Shown here one piece after another: positions 15,909-24,746 of a stretch of 64,000 bases of DNA. The stretch lies in NCBI RefSeq assembly GCF_002355475.1, contig NZ_AP014862.1, forward strand, positions 2,356,001-2,420,000. Direction: 5' to 3'. This DNA comes from Pseudomonas furukawaii. GTDB taxonomy: Bacteria; Pseudomonadota; Gammaproteobacteria; Pseudomonadales; Pseudomonadaceae. Every line of letters starts with the position of its first letter. Positions within the stretch are counted from its first letter, which is position 1. Both the position numbers and the translations under genes were made by a program. The notes below the pieces were generated by a model that ran no database searches, was not told the DNA's origin, and worked only from the letters and a program-made list of their open reading frames with translations.

Positions 15909-17036
15909 TCAGCCGAGCTGGGCGCTCAGCCCCATCCAGCCATGGACACCCACGTAGATGCCCACGCCGACGATCAGCAGGCTGGATAGATAGGGCGCAC
16001 GCCGCGCTACGGTGCCCAGCCAGGGCCAGCGGTTGGAGGCCTGCCGAGCGCCAATGGCCGCCGCAGCGCCCACGCTAACCAATGTTAGCGCCAAGCCGAT
16101 GCTGAAGCACAACACCAGCACTGCACCCAGGGCGACCTCCTTCACCTGTAGGCAGAGTAGCAATACGGTAATGGCGGCCGGGCAAGGGATCAGGCCACCG
16201 GTGAGGCCAAACAGGATGATCTGGCCCGTGGTGACGTTGCGATTGGTAAAGCGTTTGCGGATGTCATTGGCATGAGCGCGCTCGTGGGCGTCCTGATAAC
16301 CGTCCAGCGACAACTCCAGCCCCTCCAGCTCGGCATGGGCGTGATCGTGCCCGTGCTCATGGAAGTCCAGATCGTAGTCGTGGGAGTGATTGCCATGCCC
16401 CAGGCTGAGCCGCACGCTGAACTCGTGCGGTTCCGGAATCGCATCTACGGACTCTAGGTAACCACCCTGATCTACGAAAGCAAAGCGCCGCATCCGGCCA
16501 TCGGCACAGGTGGTCTGCAAGACCGCTTCACCGGCCTGCCAGGTATGGCCGCTCAGCACCTTCAGTCGCCAGCGCGGCGGTACGCCGTCCTCGAAGATGG
16601 ACAGTTCGACCCGGCCGTGTCCCGTGTCGATTCGGCGGGTCTCGTCATCCTGGTGGTGATGGTCGTGGTCATGCTCGAAGCGCCACATTTGCTCGCCGCG
16701 CCAGGTGCGCCAAAGCATCCACAGCGCAATGCTGACGATGATCGCGGCGGACGCTAGCTGGAAGTAAGGCTCGGTGGTCTCGGCATCCAGGTTCTGGCCC
16801 AGGTACATGCCACCAACAGCCACCAGCCAGACCACGGCAGTGTGGGAGAGGGTCGCGGCTAACCCCAGCAGGATGGCCTGTTTCACGGTGCCACGGATGG
16901 CGACGATGAAAGCCGCCATCATGGTTTTCGAGTGTCCCGGCTCCAGGCCGTGCAAGGCGCCCAAAAGGATCGCGCTGGGGAAGTAGAGCCAGGCTTGAGC
17001 CGTGCCCTGTTGCAGCAGTTCGGAGAAGCCGGACAT
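15909..17036 (-). CDS. rcnA: RcnA/DmeF-class nickel-cobalt exporter (NicO family)
   Basis: Inner-membrane exporter of 375 residues. The N-terminal helices carry LLGALHGLEPGHSKTMMAAF with the HxxxPGHS signature. A central cytoplasmic or periplasmic loop has two His-rich stretches (EHDHDHHHQDDE and HEHGHDHAHAE), and the C-terminal half has GGLIPCPAAITVLL. The loop also includes an insert of about 90 residues with little His. It lies six bases after a DmeR/RcnR-type repressor gene and before traX. It probably exports Ni2+ and Co2+. Confidence 0.88.
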   Translation of the reverse strand: MSGFSELLQQGTAQAWLYFPSAILLGALHGLEPGHSKTMMAAFIVAIRGTVKQAILLGLAATLSHTAVVWLVAVGGMYLGQNLDAETTEPYFQLASAAIIVSIALWMLWRTWRGEQMWRFEHDHDHHHQDDETRRIDTGHGRVELSIFEDGVPPRWRLKVLSGHTWQAGEAVLQTTCADGRMRRFAFVDQGGYLESVDAIPEPHEFSVRLSLGHGNHSHDYDLDFHEHGHDHAHAELEGLELSLDGYQDAHERAHANDIRKRFTNRNVTTGQIILFGLTGGLIPCPAAITVLLLCLQVKEVALGAVLVLCFSIGLALTLVSVGAAAAIGARQASNRWPWLGTVARRAPYLSSLLIVGVGIYVGVHGWMGLSAQLG

Positions 17037-17042
17037 GGTGAT

Positions 17043-17330
17043 TTAGAGGTACTTGGTGATCTGTTTGAATTCTTCCAGCGGAGCGCGCTCGCCGCTGGTG
17101 AGGGCACCCACGGTGTGTTCCAGGCAGTGGTCGATGTGATCCTGGATCAGGGTGCGCTTGGCCTGGCACACGGCTTTCTCTACCGCATGCAGTTGCTGGG
17201 CGATATCCACACAAGCGCGCCCGTCCTCGATCATGGTGACGATGCTGCGCAGGTGGCCTTCGGCCCGCTTCAACCTTTTGACGATTTCGCTATGACTTTG
17301 GTGCTGGTGACCGTGTTCGTGCTTGCTCAT
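17043..17330 (-). CDS. DmeR/RcnR-type metal-sensing repressor
   Basis: All-helical CsoR/RcnR-family repressor of 95 residues. It has the His-rich N-terminus SKHEHGHQHQSHSEIV, the core RLKRAEGHLRSIVTMIEDGR, a metal-ligand Cys in ACVDIAQQL and IQDHIDHCLEH. The motifs resemble DmeR (Ni/Co) more than copper-sensing CsoR. It should bind the G/C-tract palindrome at 17368-17386 and release it when Ni or Co is bound, freeing both the rcnA operon and the divergent hupE operon. Confidence 0.85.
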   Translation of the reverse strand: MSKHEHGHQHQSHSEIVKRLKRAEGHLRSIVTMIEDGRACVDIAQQLHAVEKAVCQAKRTLIQDHIDHCLEHTVGALTSGERAPLEEFKQITKYL

Positions 17331-17367
17331 CGCAAAGCCCCGTGCAACGATATGGATCGCCGCATCC

Positions 17368-17386
17368 TATCCCCCCGGGGGGGATA
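17368..17386. promoter_or_regulatory. G/C-tract operator for the metal repressor
   Basis: TATCCCCCC followed directly by GGGGGGGATA (six C, seven G). CsoR/RcnR-family proteins recognise A/T-flanked G-tracts of this kind. It lies 38 bases upstream of the repressor gene and 46 bases before the divergent His-rich gene, so it can serve both directions. Confidence 0.8.
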
Positions 17387-17431
17387 TGGTCAAACCCATG
17401 CTCGCGTGCTTTTTTGCGCAGGTAGATCGGA

Positions 17432-17785
17432 ATGTTCAGTCGCGCCGTCACAACCAAGGTGGTATTCGCACTGCTCCTGGCCATGTTCCTGGCCTGGGTA
17501 GGGCACGCCTCTGCGCTGCTGGCACCGGTCAACCCCCAGGCCTTCGATGCCAACCATGGACATTCGCACGATGAGCCCGATGCAGCTGCCTACCGGGTTG
17601 CTGCGGATCATCTCCACGCCCCCCTCACCGCCGATCATCTGCACGAAACGGCGCACTTGAACGCGCTGGTGGCCGTACCGGCACAGCCGGAGCGCAGCAC
17701 GCCGGCTGCGTCACCTCATCTCACGATTCCCATTGCCCCCGTATTCCTGATCGAACGGCCGCCGCGCGCCCGGTACGTGCTCTGA
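17432..17785 (+). CDS. Exported His-rich protein
   Basis: Protein of 117 residues with an N-terminal signal sequence (VVFALLLAMFLAWVGHASA) and His-rich segments (NHGHSHDE, DHLHAPLTADHLHET). It probably binds Ni or Co in the periplasm or helps sensing. No known domain was recognised. It is the first gene of the plus-strand operon with hupE and the anchor protein, divergent from the repressor. Confidence 0.75.
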   Translation: MFSRAVTTKVVFALLLAMFLAWVGHASALLAPVNPQAFDANHGHSHDEPDAAAYRVAADHLHAPLTADHLHETAHLNALVAVPAQPERSTPAASPHLTIPIAPVFLIERPPRARYVL

Positions 17786-17832
17786 CACCAGCCGCCCAGC
17801 GGCTCCAGACCACTGCAATCCAGGAATCATCC

Positions 17833-18570
17833 ATGTATTCGATTTTCCCGAGTCACGTCGGCGCCCTCGTTGCGCGCCTGCGTCGACCGCTCTACCTACC
17901 GTTGCTCGCCATCGCCCTGTTGTTGGCGGTCGTGCCCGACGCACTCGCCCACGGCGTCCCCGAAGGCGACAAGGGTTTCATCCAGGAAAGTACCGGCGTT
18001 CTGCTGATGCCCTTCATCTACATGGGCGCCAAGCACATGATCACCGGCTACGACCACCTGCTGTTCCTCTTCGGCGTCATCTTCTTCCTCTACCGCCTCA
18101 AGGATGTCGGGCTGTACGTCACGCTGTTCGCGGTCGGTCACTCGATCACGCTGCTGTTCGGCGTCCTGAGCAACGTCAGCATCAGCTCGTATGTCATCGA
18201 CGCGGTCATCGGCTTTTCGGTGGTCTACAAGGCCCTCGACAACCTCGGCGCCTTCCAGCGCTGGTTCGGTTTCCAGCCAGACACCCGTGCCGCCACGCTG
18301 ATCTTCGGTCTGCTGCATGGCTTTGGCCTGGCGACCAAGATTCAGGAGTTTGAGATTTCCTCGGACGGCCTGATCCCGAACCTGATTGCTTTCAACGTCG
18401 GCGTCGAAATCGGCCAACTCCTGGCCCTCGGCACCATCCTCATTCTGATGGGCTACTGGCGACGCACCGCCAGCTTCTGGCGCCATGCCTACACCGCTAA
18501 CGTCGCCATGATGAGCGCCGGTTTCTTGCTCATGGGCTACCAGCTCACCGGCCTCTTCGTTTCCCAGTAA
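17833..18570 (+). CDS. hupE: HupE/UreJ family metal permease
   Basis: Membrane protein of 245 residues: N-terminal signal or anchor, then AHGVPEGDKGF, GAKHMITGYDHLLFLFGVIFF, FAVGHSITLL and FGLLHGFGLA, with about six membrane segments. HupE/UreJ proteins move nickel or cobalt, usually inward for hydrogenase or urease. Placed beside an exporter under the same repressor, it may act in metal resistance here. It sits 47 bases after the His-rich gene and 12 before the anchor protein. Confidence 0.85.
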   Translation: MYSIFPSHVGALVARLRRPLYLPLLAIALLLAVVPDALAHGVPEGDKGFIQESTGVLLMPFIYMGAKHMITGYDHLLFLFGVIFFLYRLKDVGLYVTLFAVGHSITLLFGVLSNVSISSYVIDAVIGFSVVYKALDNLGAFQRWFGFQPDTRAATLIFGLLHGFGLATKIQEFEISSDGLIPNLIAFNVGVEIGQLLALGTILILMGYWRRTASFWRHAYTANVAMMSAGFLLMGYQLTGLFVSQ

Positions 18571-18582
18571 GGACTCCTCACC

Positions 18583-19287
18583 ATGTTTAACACTAAGCTT
18601 CCGACCCTCAACGAACTGCCTTCCTCGGCCCAACTGCTGCGCTCGACAGTGATTGCACTGATCGCTGCCGGCGTGTTGCTGGTTACCGTCGTGATGCCCT
18701 CGGAATATGCCATCGACCCGACAGGAGTCGGTCGGGTACTCGGCCTGACCCAGATGGGCGAGATCAAGCTGCAACTAGCAGAGGAAGCTGTCGCCGACGA
18801 AGCTGCAGCCCAGAATGGGGCTACCGCCCCAGCTGTGGCTGCAGCGAGCACCGCCCCCACAGCAACTCCTGCGCCGGCCTCTGTCCAGCCCGCTCTGATT
18901 CCGGTTCACGCTGCCCCGGCCGATCAGGCCCAACCGGCTGCACCTCAGCCGAAGGTCACTGGCCAGCAGCATGAGATGAGCATCACCCTGATGCCGAATC
19001 AGGGCGCCGAGATCAAGCTGGAGATGAAGCAAGGCGCGAAGGTGAACTACCGGTGGATTGCCAATGGTGGGGTGGTGAACTACGACACCCACGGCGACCC
19101 CTACGACGCACCACGCGACTTCTATCACGGCTATGGCAAAGGTCGCGCCACCCCGGAGAACTCCGGCGTGCTGGAGGCCGCCTTCGATGGTAAGCACGGC
19201 TGGTTCTGGCGCAACCGCACCAACAAGCCGGTGACCGTGATCCTGCGCACCCAGGGTGACTACATAGACATCAAGCGTGTGATCTAA
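18583..19287 (+). CDS. Transmembrane anchor protein of HupE operon
   Basis: Protein of 234 residues with one membrane segment (about residues 23-41, VIALIAAGVLLVTVVM), an Ala/Pro-rich linker (about 65-125) and a C-terminal globular domain (about 128-234) with MSITLMPNQGAEIKLEMKQG and GKHGWFWRNRTNKPVTV. Similar proteins are found next to HupE genes in metal-resistance islands; the function is unknown. It ends at a strong terminator. Confidence 0.75.
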   Translation: MFNTKLPTLNELPSSAQLLRSTVIALIAAGVLLVTVVMPSEYAIDPTGVGRVLGLTQMGEIKLQLAEEAVADEAAAQNGATAPAVAAASTAPTATPAPASVQPALIPVHAAPADQAQPAAPQPKVTGQQHEMSITLMPNQGAEIKLEMKQGAKVNYRWIANGGVVNYDTHGDPYDAPRDFYHGYGKGRATPENSGVLEAAFDGKHGWFWRNRTNKPVTVILRTQGDYIDIKRVI

Positions 19288-19295
19288 AGAACAGA

Positions 19296-19326
19296 ACCGG
19301 CCGCGTAAAGGGCCGGTTTCTTTTTT
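19296..19326 (+). terminator. Rho-independent terminator
   Basis: AACCGGCC-gcgtaaag-GGCCGGTT followed by TCTTTTTT, nine bases after the anchor-protein stop codon. Confidence 0.9.
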
Positions 19327-19440
19327 GCTGTTACTTTCAAGAGGACTGGATCACTTCGTGCCACTCGGGCATGTCAGGTTCGTGCCGAAGATAATGTTCG
19401 ACATGCTACCCCCCACATTGGCCTAGGTGAAGTTGAGCCG

Positions 19441-19800
19441 TCAGCGCAACAGAGACGAAATCCAAGGCGACGCCAGAAAACCGGACACTACGGCAGCAAT
19501 CGACCAGAACCAGCGCCGCTGGCGTTTCAGGGCGCACTTCGCGGCCAGCGACCAGTTCACCGCGTACGCTGGCACAAGATAGACACGGCTGAAGGCGAAG
19601 CCTAGGCAGAGCACGGCTATCCCAGTTAGCAGGGGGCGATACGGCGCAGTCGCGGTCAGCCTCAGCGTCCAGGCTCCACTACCAAGCCCTAGGGCCAGGA
19701 GCGCCGCTGGACCAAAGCAGCACACCGAGGCGCCCATTCCAGCTAGAATACTGGCAAATAGCGCACGGGTCACGGAGATAATGGCCATACCATCCACCAC
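19441..19800 (-). CDS. MerT-like mercuric transport protein
   Basis: Membrane protein of 119 residues similar to MerT. It has ASVCCFGPAALLALGLG with the vicinal cysteine pair of the first helix, then YRPLLTGIAVLCLGFAFSRVYLVP. MerT normally has a second cysteine pair on a cytoplasmic loop; here only one Cys (AAKCALKRQ) is present, so full mercury transfer is doubtful. No other mer genes are adjacent. Confidence 0.7.
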   Translation of the reverse strand: MVDGMAIISVTRALFASILAGMGASVCCFGPAALLALGLGSGAWTLRLTATAPYRPLLTGIAVLCLGFAFSRVYLVPAYAVNWSLAAKCALKRQRRWFWSIAAVVSGFLASPWISSLLR

Positions 19801-19943
19801 AAGTGAACCTGCCTACTAATCAGTTTAGATCTTGTACCTATGTCGGGCGGTGATGGAGGTTGGACTCAGAGTTATTGCGTCTCCAGTGCCGATTGCTCTT
19901 TTCGGGGACGACTACGCCGCCGAAAGCCAAAGTCTGCCGGAGC

Positions 19944-20696
19944 TTAAAACGAATGACTGAACAGCAGTCCGCCGCCCGAGTCTGGGCTGGCATCGGAGAA
20001 CCCTTTTAGTGCGTAAAGCTGCACCTTCCAGTCGGGGCCGAGGCGCTGGCTCAGGAACAGAGTGAACTCCTGAAACTCGTCGCCATCGGAGGTCACTTTC
20101 TGGCGCCAGTCATAGGCTGCTCCAACAGACGTGGCCGGAGCGATTCGGGTGACCAGCCCGAGCGAGGCAAAGACCGGATCGTGGAAATCGGTATCCGAGG
20201 GGTCGCCGAACTTCCTCCAGCCCAGTGTGGCGAAGCCACTGATTGCGCCGAAGGCTTGTGCGAGGTCGACCTGGCCGGAGTAGTCCACCTTGCCGGTTCC
20301 AAGGCAATGGTCTTCGTCGGCCGTTGGCAATTTGACCTTGCCGACGAGGTCCACCATCAACCCGTCGCCACGACTGCCGTCCAGCAGCGCGAAGTCCGCG
20401 CTGGCGACTGTGTCGCCCAGGCCACTTTCAACGATGTCGCAGCCTCCCGGCAAGGGTTCTCCAGCAGGCCCCACTGAGGGGTTAGTGATGCGCAGCCATG
20501 GAACGGTCAACTTATAGATCATCGGGCCGGTTTCATACTTGGCGATCACGGGGACATACCAGGTCCCGCTGGTTATCGGGGTCCCATACCGTCCTCGCGA
20601 GTAGTCCACTCCCGTTGAAACCGTAAGATCTTCGGCCAGCGCTGGAATGGACAGAGTCACCAATAGACCCGGCAAGATCACGCGAGCAACTCTCAT
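19944..20696 (-). CDS. Outer-membrane beta-barrel protein
   Basis: Protein of 250 residues with a signal peptide ending at ALA-EDL (about residue 21) and alternating beta-strand patterns ending in a C-terminal aromatic residue (LLFSHSF), as in outer-membrane proteins. It resembles the MetA/phenol-degradation type transporter group. It lies downstream of the broken DUF6502-DUF5666 pair on the same strand and may be the third member of that operon. The substrate is unknown. Confidence 0.7.
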   Translation of the reverse strand: MRVARVILPGLLVTLSIPALAEDLTVSTGVDYSRGRYGTPITSGTWYVPVIAKYETGPMIYKLTVPWLRITNPSVGPAGEPLPGGCDIVESGLGDTVASADFALLDGSRGDGLMVDLVGKVKLPTADEDHCLGTGKVDYSGQVDLAQAFGAISGFATLGWRKFGDPSDTDFHDPVFASLGLVTRIAPATSVGAAYDWRQKVTSDGDEFQEFTLFLSQRLGPDWKVQLYALKGFSDASPDSGGGLLFSHSF

Positions 20697-20873
20697 GTTT
20701 ACCTCGTAGCGATCCAGACATTGAAGTTCACATCACAACCACTGCCCGCCCCGAAGAAATCTGCACGAACCCGATTGCTCGTTCCCCCGGTCAAGTACAC
20801 GGGGACCCCCGCCCCGCTAAATCTTAGGCGGCTCTCGGCAATCCGCTAGGGCACGAGCTTGCCGCCCAAGGCC

Positions 20874-21816
20874 TTAGTGGGGACCTGACCTGTCCACTCG
20901 CTCGACCTGCTCCGGCTTATCGACGCGCTCGATGCGTTCAATTCGTTCGGGGTTATCGACGCGGTCCGTCCGCTCGATCCGCTCCACCCGCACACCGTTC
21001 TGGAAAATCTCGATCCGCTCCCGAGTTTCCACGCGGCCACCGGACGTGCGCGTCTCTATCCGTACGCGCCGCTCCAGGTCGCCGGAAGCGGACTCCTGTG
21101 TCCGTTCGATTTTCTCCCGGGTCTCGCCATCGTCGCTCCGCTCACGTGACGCATGGTCGTCCTGCCCGGAACCGCCATCCTCGTGCTGCCCGGTTTCGCC
21201 AGTAGATGAGCCGTGGTAACCAGTACCCCGTTGGCTGGAGGAGGCAGGTTTTTCCGCGTAAATTCGATGCGTGTGGCCCGGATATCCCGTCCGTTGCCAA
21301 ACACGCTGGTCACCCGGATGCGTTGGTCGACAGCAAGGTCGACGGCTTGCCCACCCGTATAGGCTGTACTGCGATCGACATAGGCCGTGAAGCCCCGAAT
21401 TCAATCCGATTTCCTCGCTGTCCGTGTACCAAGCCTTCCACCAGCGCGTCATGCACTCACCCCGCGAAGGGTAGTCCTGGGTCCGTGCGGGTCTCGGCAA
21501 CCGTCAACTGCCTGCCGTTCCAGCTACCCCGCACGAGCACTTCGGCACTTGGCAGTAGTGGCTTGCTCAAGGACAGCCCCTGAAGTTCACCGGTTCGCAC
21601 GATGGCGCCAATCGCACTGACCTGGGCCAGGCTCGGCGCGCGGTCGATCCGGCTAGCCACCACCGTGCCCTGGGCATTGCGCAGCCCGCTGACGCGCACC
21701 GACTCGCCAAGGCGCAGGTCCTGTGGCACGCGCGCGCCGACAGCGACTAGAACGGGCTGCCCCATCACTCGTATCGACGCGGCTCCCGAGGCGACCTCGG
21801 TAATTGGGCCTTCGTA
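20874..21816 (-). pseudogene. DUF5666 protein gene, 3' part
   Basis: Downstream half of a DUF5666 gene cut by the IS1111-type element. Family-like pieces read in several frames: YEGPITEVASGAASIRVMG, GTVVASRIDRAPSLAQV, then after a TGA at 21457 VHDALVEGLVHG, then FTAYVDRSTAYTGG and GNGRDIRATRIEFTR in another frame. It ends in a charged repetitive tail (VERIERTDRVDNPERIERIE). At least three frame changes plus a stop show that it is dead. Confidence 0.75.
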
Positions 21817-21898
21817 ATTGGATGGACTCGCCCTCGCCGAGGCGTCGAGCGCGCCACGGTGGCACCCTACGATAACCACCGACAGCGAGGGCAAGGCC

Positions 21899-23002
21899 AT
21901 GCAAAAGCGTACGACGAAACCGCAAGCTGCACACCCGGAAACGCTCTCTCTGTGCACGACAGTCGCTGTTGATCTGGCCAAGCAGGTGTTCCAAATCGCC
22001 GGCGAAGAGGCGCACGGAGAGCTGGTGTACGAAAAGCGTCTCCAGTCGCGCGAGGCGTTCACGAGTTTTTTGTGCCAGATCGCCAAGGGCGCGACGGTCT
22101 TGCTGGAGACCGGGCCGGGCGCACAAGCCTGGGCAAGACAGGTGCAGGCCCTGGGTTGTCAGGTGCGCTTGTTACCCGCACAGCGAGTCGCCGAGCACCG
22201 CAGTGGTGCCAAGAACGATCGCAACGATGCACAGGCGATCTTGCGCGCCGGACGCGATACCACCATCCATGCCGTACCGGTGAAAACCGTGGAGGCCCTG
22301 GCCATGCAGGCGGCGCATCGGGTCAGACAGGGCTACATACGGCGCCGGACGACGCTGGGTAATCAAATCCGGGGGCTGCTGCTCGAGCATGGCCTGGCGA
22401 TCCCGCAAGGCGCTGCAGCGCTCAGCGACCGCGTGAGCCGGATTCTGGAGGATGCCACGTTGCCGCTGCCAGACCTGCTGCGTGAGCTGATCGCCGATAT
22501 GCAGGCGGAATGGCTGGCTCTGGAAGGCCGTCTCCTGCTGCTGACCAAACGGCTGGAACAATGTGCACGCGCGGACAAGACCGCCTCGCGACTGATGAGC
22601 GTGCGCGGGGTTGGGCCGATCATCGCCACTGCCCTGGTCGCCAAGCAGGTCGAGCCCGCGCGCTTCCCGAATGCACGCCAGTTCGCGGCCTACTTTGGCC
22701 TGGTACCCGATCAGCACAGCAGCGGCCAGAAGGTTCGGCTCGGCAAGATGAGCAAACGCGGTGATGGTTATCTGCGCAGCCTGATGGTCGAGGGCGCCCA
22801 TGCGGTGCTCCGCACGCTCAAGGCTGACTCCGAGGAAGTGGACGACCGTCGGCTGAACCGCTGGATGCAGCGGCACGGACGCAAGGGTGCGGCCATACGT
22901 CTGGCCAACCGCAACTTGCGTATCGTCTGGGTGCTGCTGCAGTCGGACGCCCGCTACTGCCGTAATCCCTCTGTCCAACCGGGAGCAACGATAGCCGAAT
23001 AG
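21899..23002 (+). CDS. tnp: IS110-family (IS1111 group) transposase
   Basis: DEDD-type recombinase of 367 residues. The RuvC-like N-terminal domain has VAVDLAKQVFQIAG, LLETGPGAQAW and AKNDRNDAQAI. The C-terminal Tnp domain has SVRGVGPIIATAL, FAAYFGLVPDQHSSG and GDGYLRSLMVEGAH with the conserved serine. The ATG at 21899 follows an AGGGCAAGG stretch. The gene appears intact, so the element may be active. Confidence 0.93.
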   Translation: MQKRTTKPQAAHPETLSLCTTVAVDLAKQVFQIAGEEAHGELVYEKRLQSREAFTSFLCQIAKGATVLLETGPGAQAWARQVQALGCQVRLLPAQRVAEHRSGAKNDRNDAQAILRAGRDTTIHAVPVKTVEALAMQAAHRVRQGYIRRRTTLGNQIRGLLLEHGLAIPQGAAALSDRVSRILEDATLPLPDLLRELIADMQAEWLALEGRLLLLTKRLEQCARADKTASRLMSVRGVGPIIATALVAKQVEPARFPNARQFAAYFGLVPDQHSSGQKVRLGKMSKRGDGYLRSLMVEGAHAVLRTLKADSEEVDDRRLNRWMQRHGRKGAAIRLANRNLRIVWVLLQSDARYCRNPSVQPGATIAE

Positions 23003-23240
23003 ATCCCACGAGATCCCGCCACCGAGGCGCTGAGCGCCTCAACCGCTGCTGAGAACATTGACCCCAGGTCAGACCGTCGCGCGATGATGCCTGCCATCCT
23101 ACTGGCCCCTAAGCCTCTTCGTAATTGGCACGGCGCGAGCTCAGACAATGTTGGCCCGGAGCCCCTTTGCGGCTCCCTTGCTGAGGCCTGATACATAGAT
23201 GCAACCGGGTTTCTCTGTTCAAAGCCGGTTGACAGTAAAA
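23003..23240 (+). ncRNA. Predicted bridge-RNA region of the IS1111-type element
   Basis: IS1111-group elements carry their guide RNA in the noncoding segment 3' of the transposase. This one contains two stretches matching the insertion junctions: CTTCGTAATTGG at 23117-23128 is identical to the left junction 21810-21821, and ATACATAG at 23191-23198 to the right junction 23250-23257. Both span the TA core. The boundaries of the RNA are not determined. Confidence 0.5.
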
Positions 23241-23256
23241 GGCGAGTCCATACATA

Positions 23257-23714
23257 GGCATGGAGGATCGCAATGCTGCGTGCCGCCAAGCCGCGTGGAG
23301 ATTTACGGGCCTCCACGGCAACGACCTGCCCAATGGCCAACTGCTTGATGCTGGCAGGCACGCCGTTCTCGCTGAGCGCTACCTGGTTGTCGAAGTGGAC
23401 TTCCACGCCGTTGACACAGATGGAACCGAATCCGGTGATGGTCCCCATGATGCCGGTGCCGCCAATACCACTGTCCTCGGCGGGTGCTCCGGTACCACCT
23501 ATTCCGCCATGATCAGCTCGCACCCCAGTGCCGCCGATTCCGCCGTTATCGGCCGGCGCACCAGTCCTGCCAATGCCCCCGTGGCAACGGCGCCGGTGCC
23601 CCCTATGCCACCCGGTTCAAGGCAAACAGGTGCAGCGTGCAGTGTCGGCGACACCAGCAGGAACGAGCCGCACAAGAAAGCGCAGGCGCACAGGTAACGC
23701 GAGACAGCGTTCAC
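23257..23714 (-). pseudogene. DUF5666 protein gene, 5' part
   Basis: Upstream part of the DUF5666 gene, starting at a GTG (23714) that overlaps the DUF6502 stop (GTGA). It encodes a signal peptide (SRYLCACAFLCGSFLLVSPTLHA) and repeated GGIGGTG blocks, then ITGFGSICVNGVEVHFD and GQVVAVEARKS. A one-base frameshift in the GCCACGGGGGC run near 23590 moves the GGIGGTG repeats to another frame, and the IS1111-type element then interrupts the gene. Confidence 0.78.
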
Positions 23715-24565
23715 GACGAGCTAGCCTTGGTCGAGGGAGGCGTGTCAGGAGGGCTGGGCTCAGTGTAGAAATACAAGCCGATGGTGATGCGCTGCCGGGC
23801 ATCGGGCTCGGGAACGTCCTGACCTTCGAGCTCCGCGGCCAGTTGGTTGAACGCGATCAGGACCTGCATGCCTTCCGTCCGGACGGCGTCACGCAATTGC
23901 TCAACGCTGGATGAAGACAGGCCGTCGTAGTGAACGCTGCGCTCGAAGAAGGGTTCCCCGGATTCGGTCAGGTTGTGCGCGGCAGCACAGGCATGGTCGT
24001 GAAGGTTGTGCCGGAAATAGGCCGCCTTCTCGTCAAACCCACGCTGTGGAATGAAGGCCATCGCCTCTAGGTGCACGCAATCCTGGTCGTCTATCCGCAC
24101 AATGCCCAGGCGCAGGCACTCGTCCAGCACAACGCGGGCGCGAATGTCCTTGCTGACGTGCGCCACCAGCCCATCGAACGAGCATTCACCGCCGTTGCTG
24201 GCCAGACGAGGCAGGGGCAACGGTCGGCCGGACTCGGTGCAGAACCGTGCGCTGTTCAGCCAGACACTGACCAGGTGCGCGCCGAACGAAATATTCTCCG
24301 GCAAATCGTTCGCTTCCCCGACCGCCTTGGTGCGAAGACGTTTGACATCCTTGCGATGTACACCGGTTAGCAGGTTGAGCCGGCTGTCGGTCGACGGCTT
24401 GCCGTCAAGGCGGAATTCGCGCTCGGCTACGTCGACGAAGATCTATTTGAGCAGTTCGGGAAAGCAGTTGTAGGTGACCCCTTTCCTCAGCATCAACCTC
24501 ACCAACGGACGCATGACATATTGCAGCGCCGGCAAAAGAGAGGGAGGCAAATTGGGCAATTGCAT
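23711..24565 (-). pseudogene. DUF6502 family protein with amber stop
   Basis: From the ATG at 24565 one frame gives the DUF6502 start (LPALQYVMRPLVRLMLRKG, VTYNCFPELLK), then TAG at 24443-24445 where the family pattern suggests Gln (CAG to TAG), then IFVDVAEREFRLDGKPS, GVHRKDVKRL, SGRPLPLP and SVHYDGLSSSSVEQLR to 23711. Apart from the one stop the frame is complete (about 284 residues). The family's role is unknown; it is commonly paired with DUF5666, as here. Confidence 0.72.
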
Positions 24566-24698
24566 ACAAGGCATTCCTTAGGGACGGGATGAGCGGTAAA
24601 GCTCTTCCGGGCGTTCAGCTCAACACCGCGCTCGAAACTTTCCGCTTTCCGCCGTCTCCGCCTGGGGCACTGCAGCCACCTACGTTAACGGCCCAACA

Positions 24699-24729
24699 TC
24701 ACAAACCTGGAGAAACTCCAGGTTTGTGA
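24699..24729. terminator. Long perfect hairpin downstream of Gly-rich gene
   Basis: Fourteen-base arms (core ACAAACCTGGAG / CTCCAGGTTTGT) around an AAA loop, 18 bases after the Gly-rich gene stop. No long T-tract follows on the minus strand, so it may stabilise the RNA end or act as a weak terminator. Confidence 0.5.
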
Positions 24730-24746
24730 ACAACTGGGTCAAGAGT

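Larger units (their letters stand above)
21817..23256 (+). mobile_element. IS1111-type insertion sequence (IS110 family)
   Basis: Element of about 1440 bases inserted in the DUF5666 gene. Subterminal inverted repeats TGGACTCGCC (21823-21832) and GGCGAGTCCA (23241-23250) are exact; such subterminal repeats are typical of the IS1111 group. The dinucleotide TA occurs at both edges (21815-21816 and 23255-23256). Joining the flanks at one TA restores an uninterrupted ILHAYEGPITEV reading frame, which fixes the ends. No longer target duplication is seen, as expected for this family. Confidence 0.85.
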
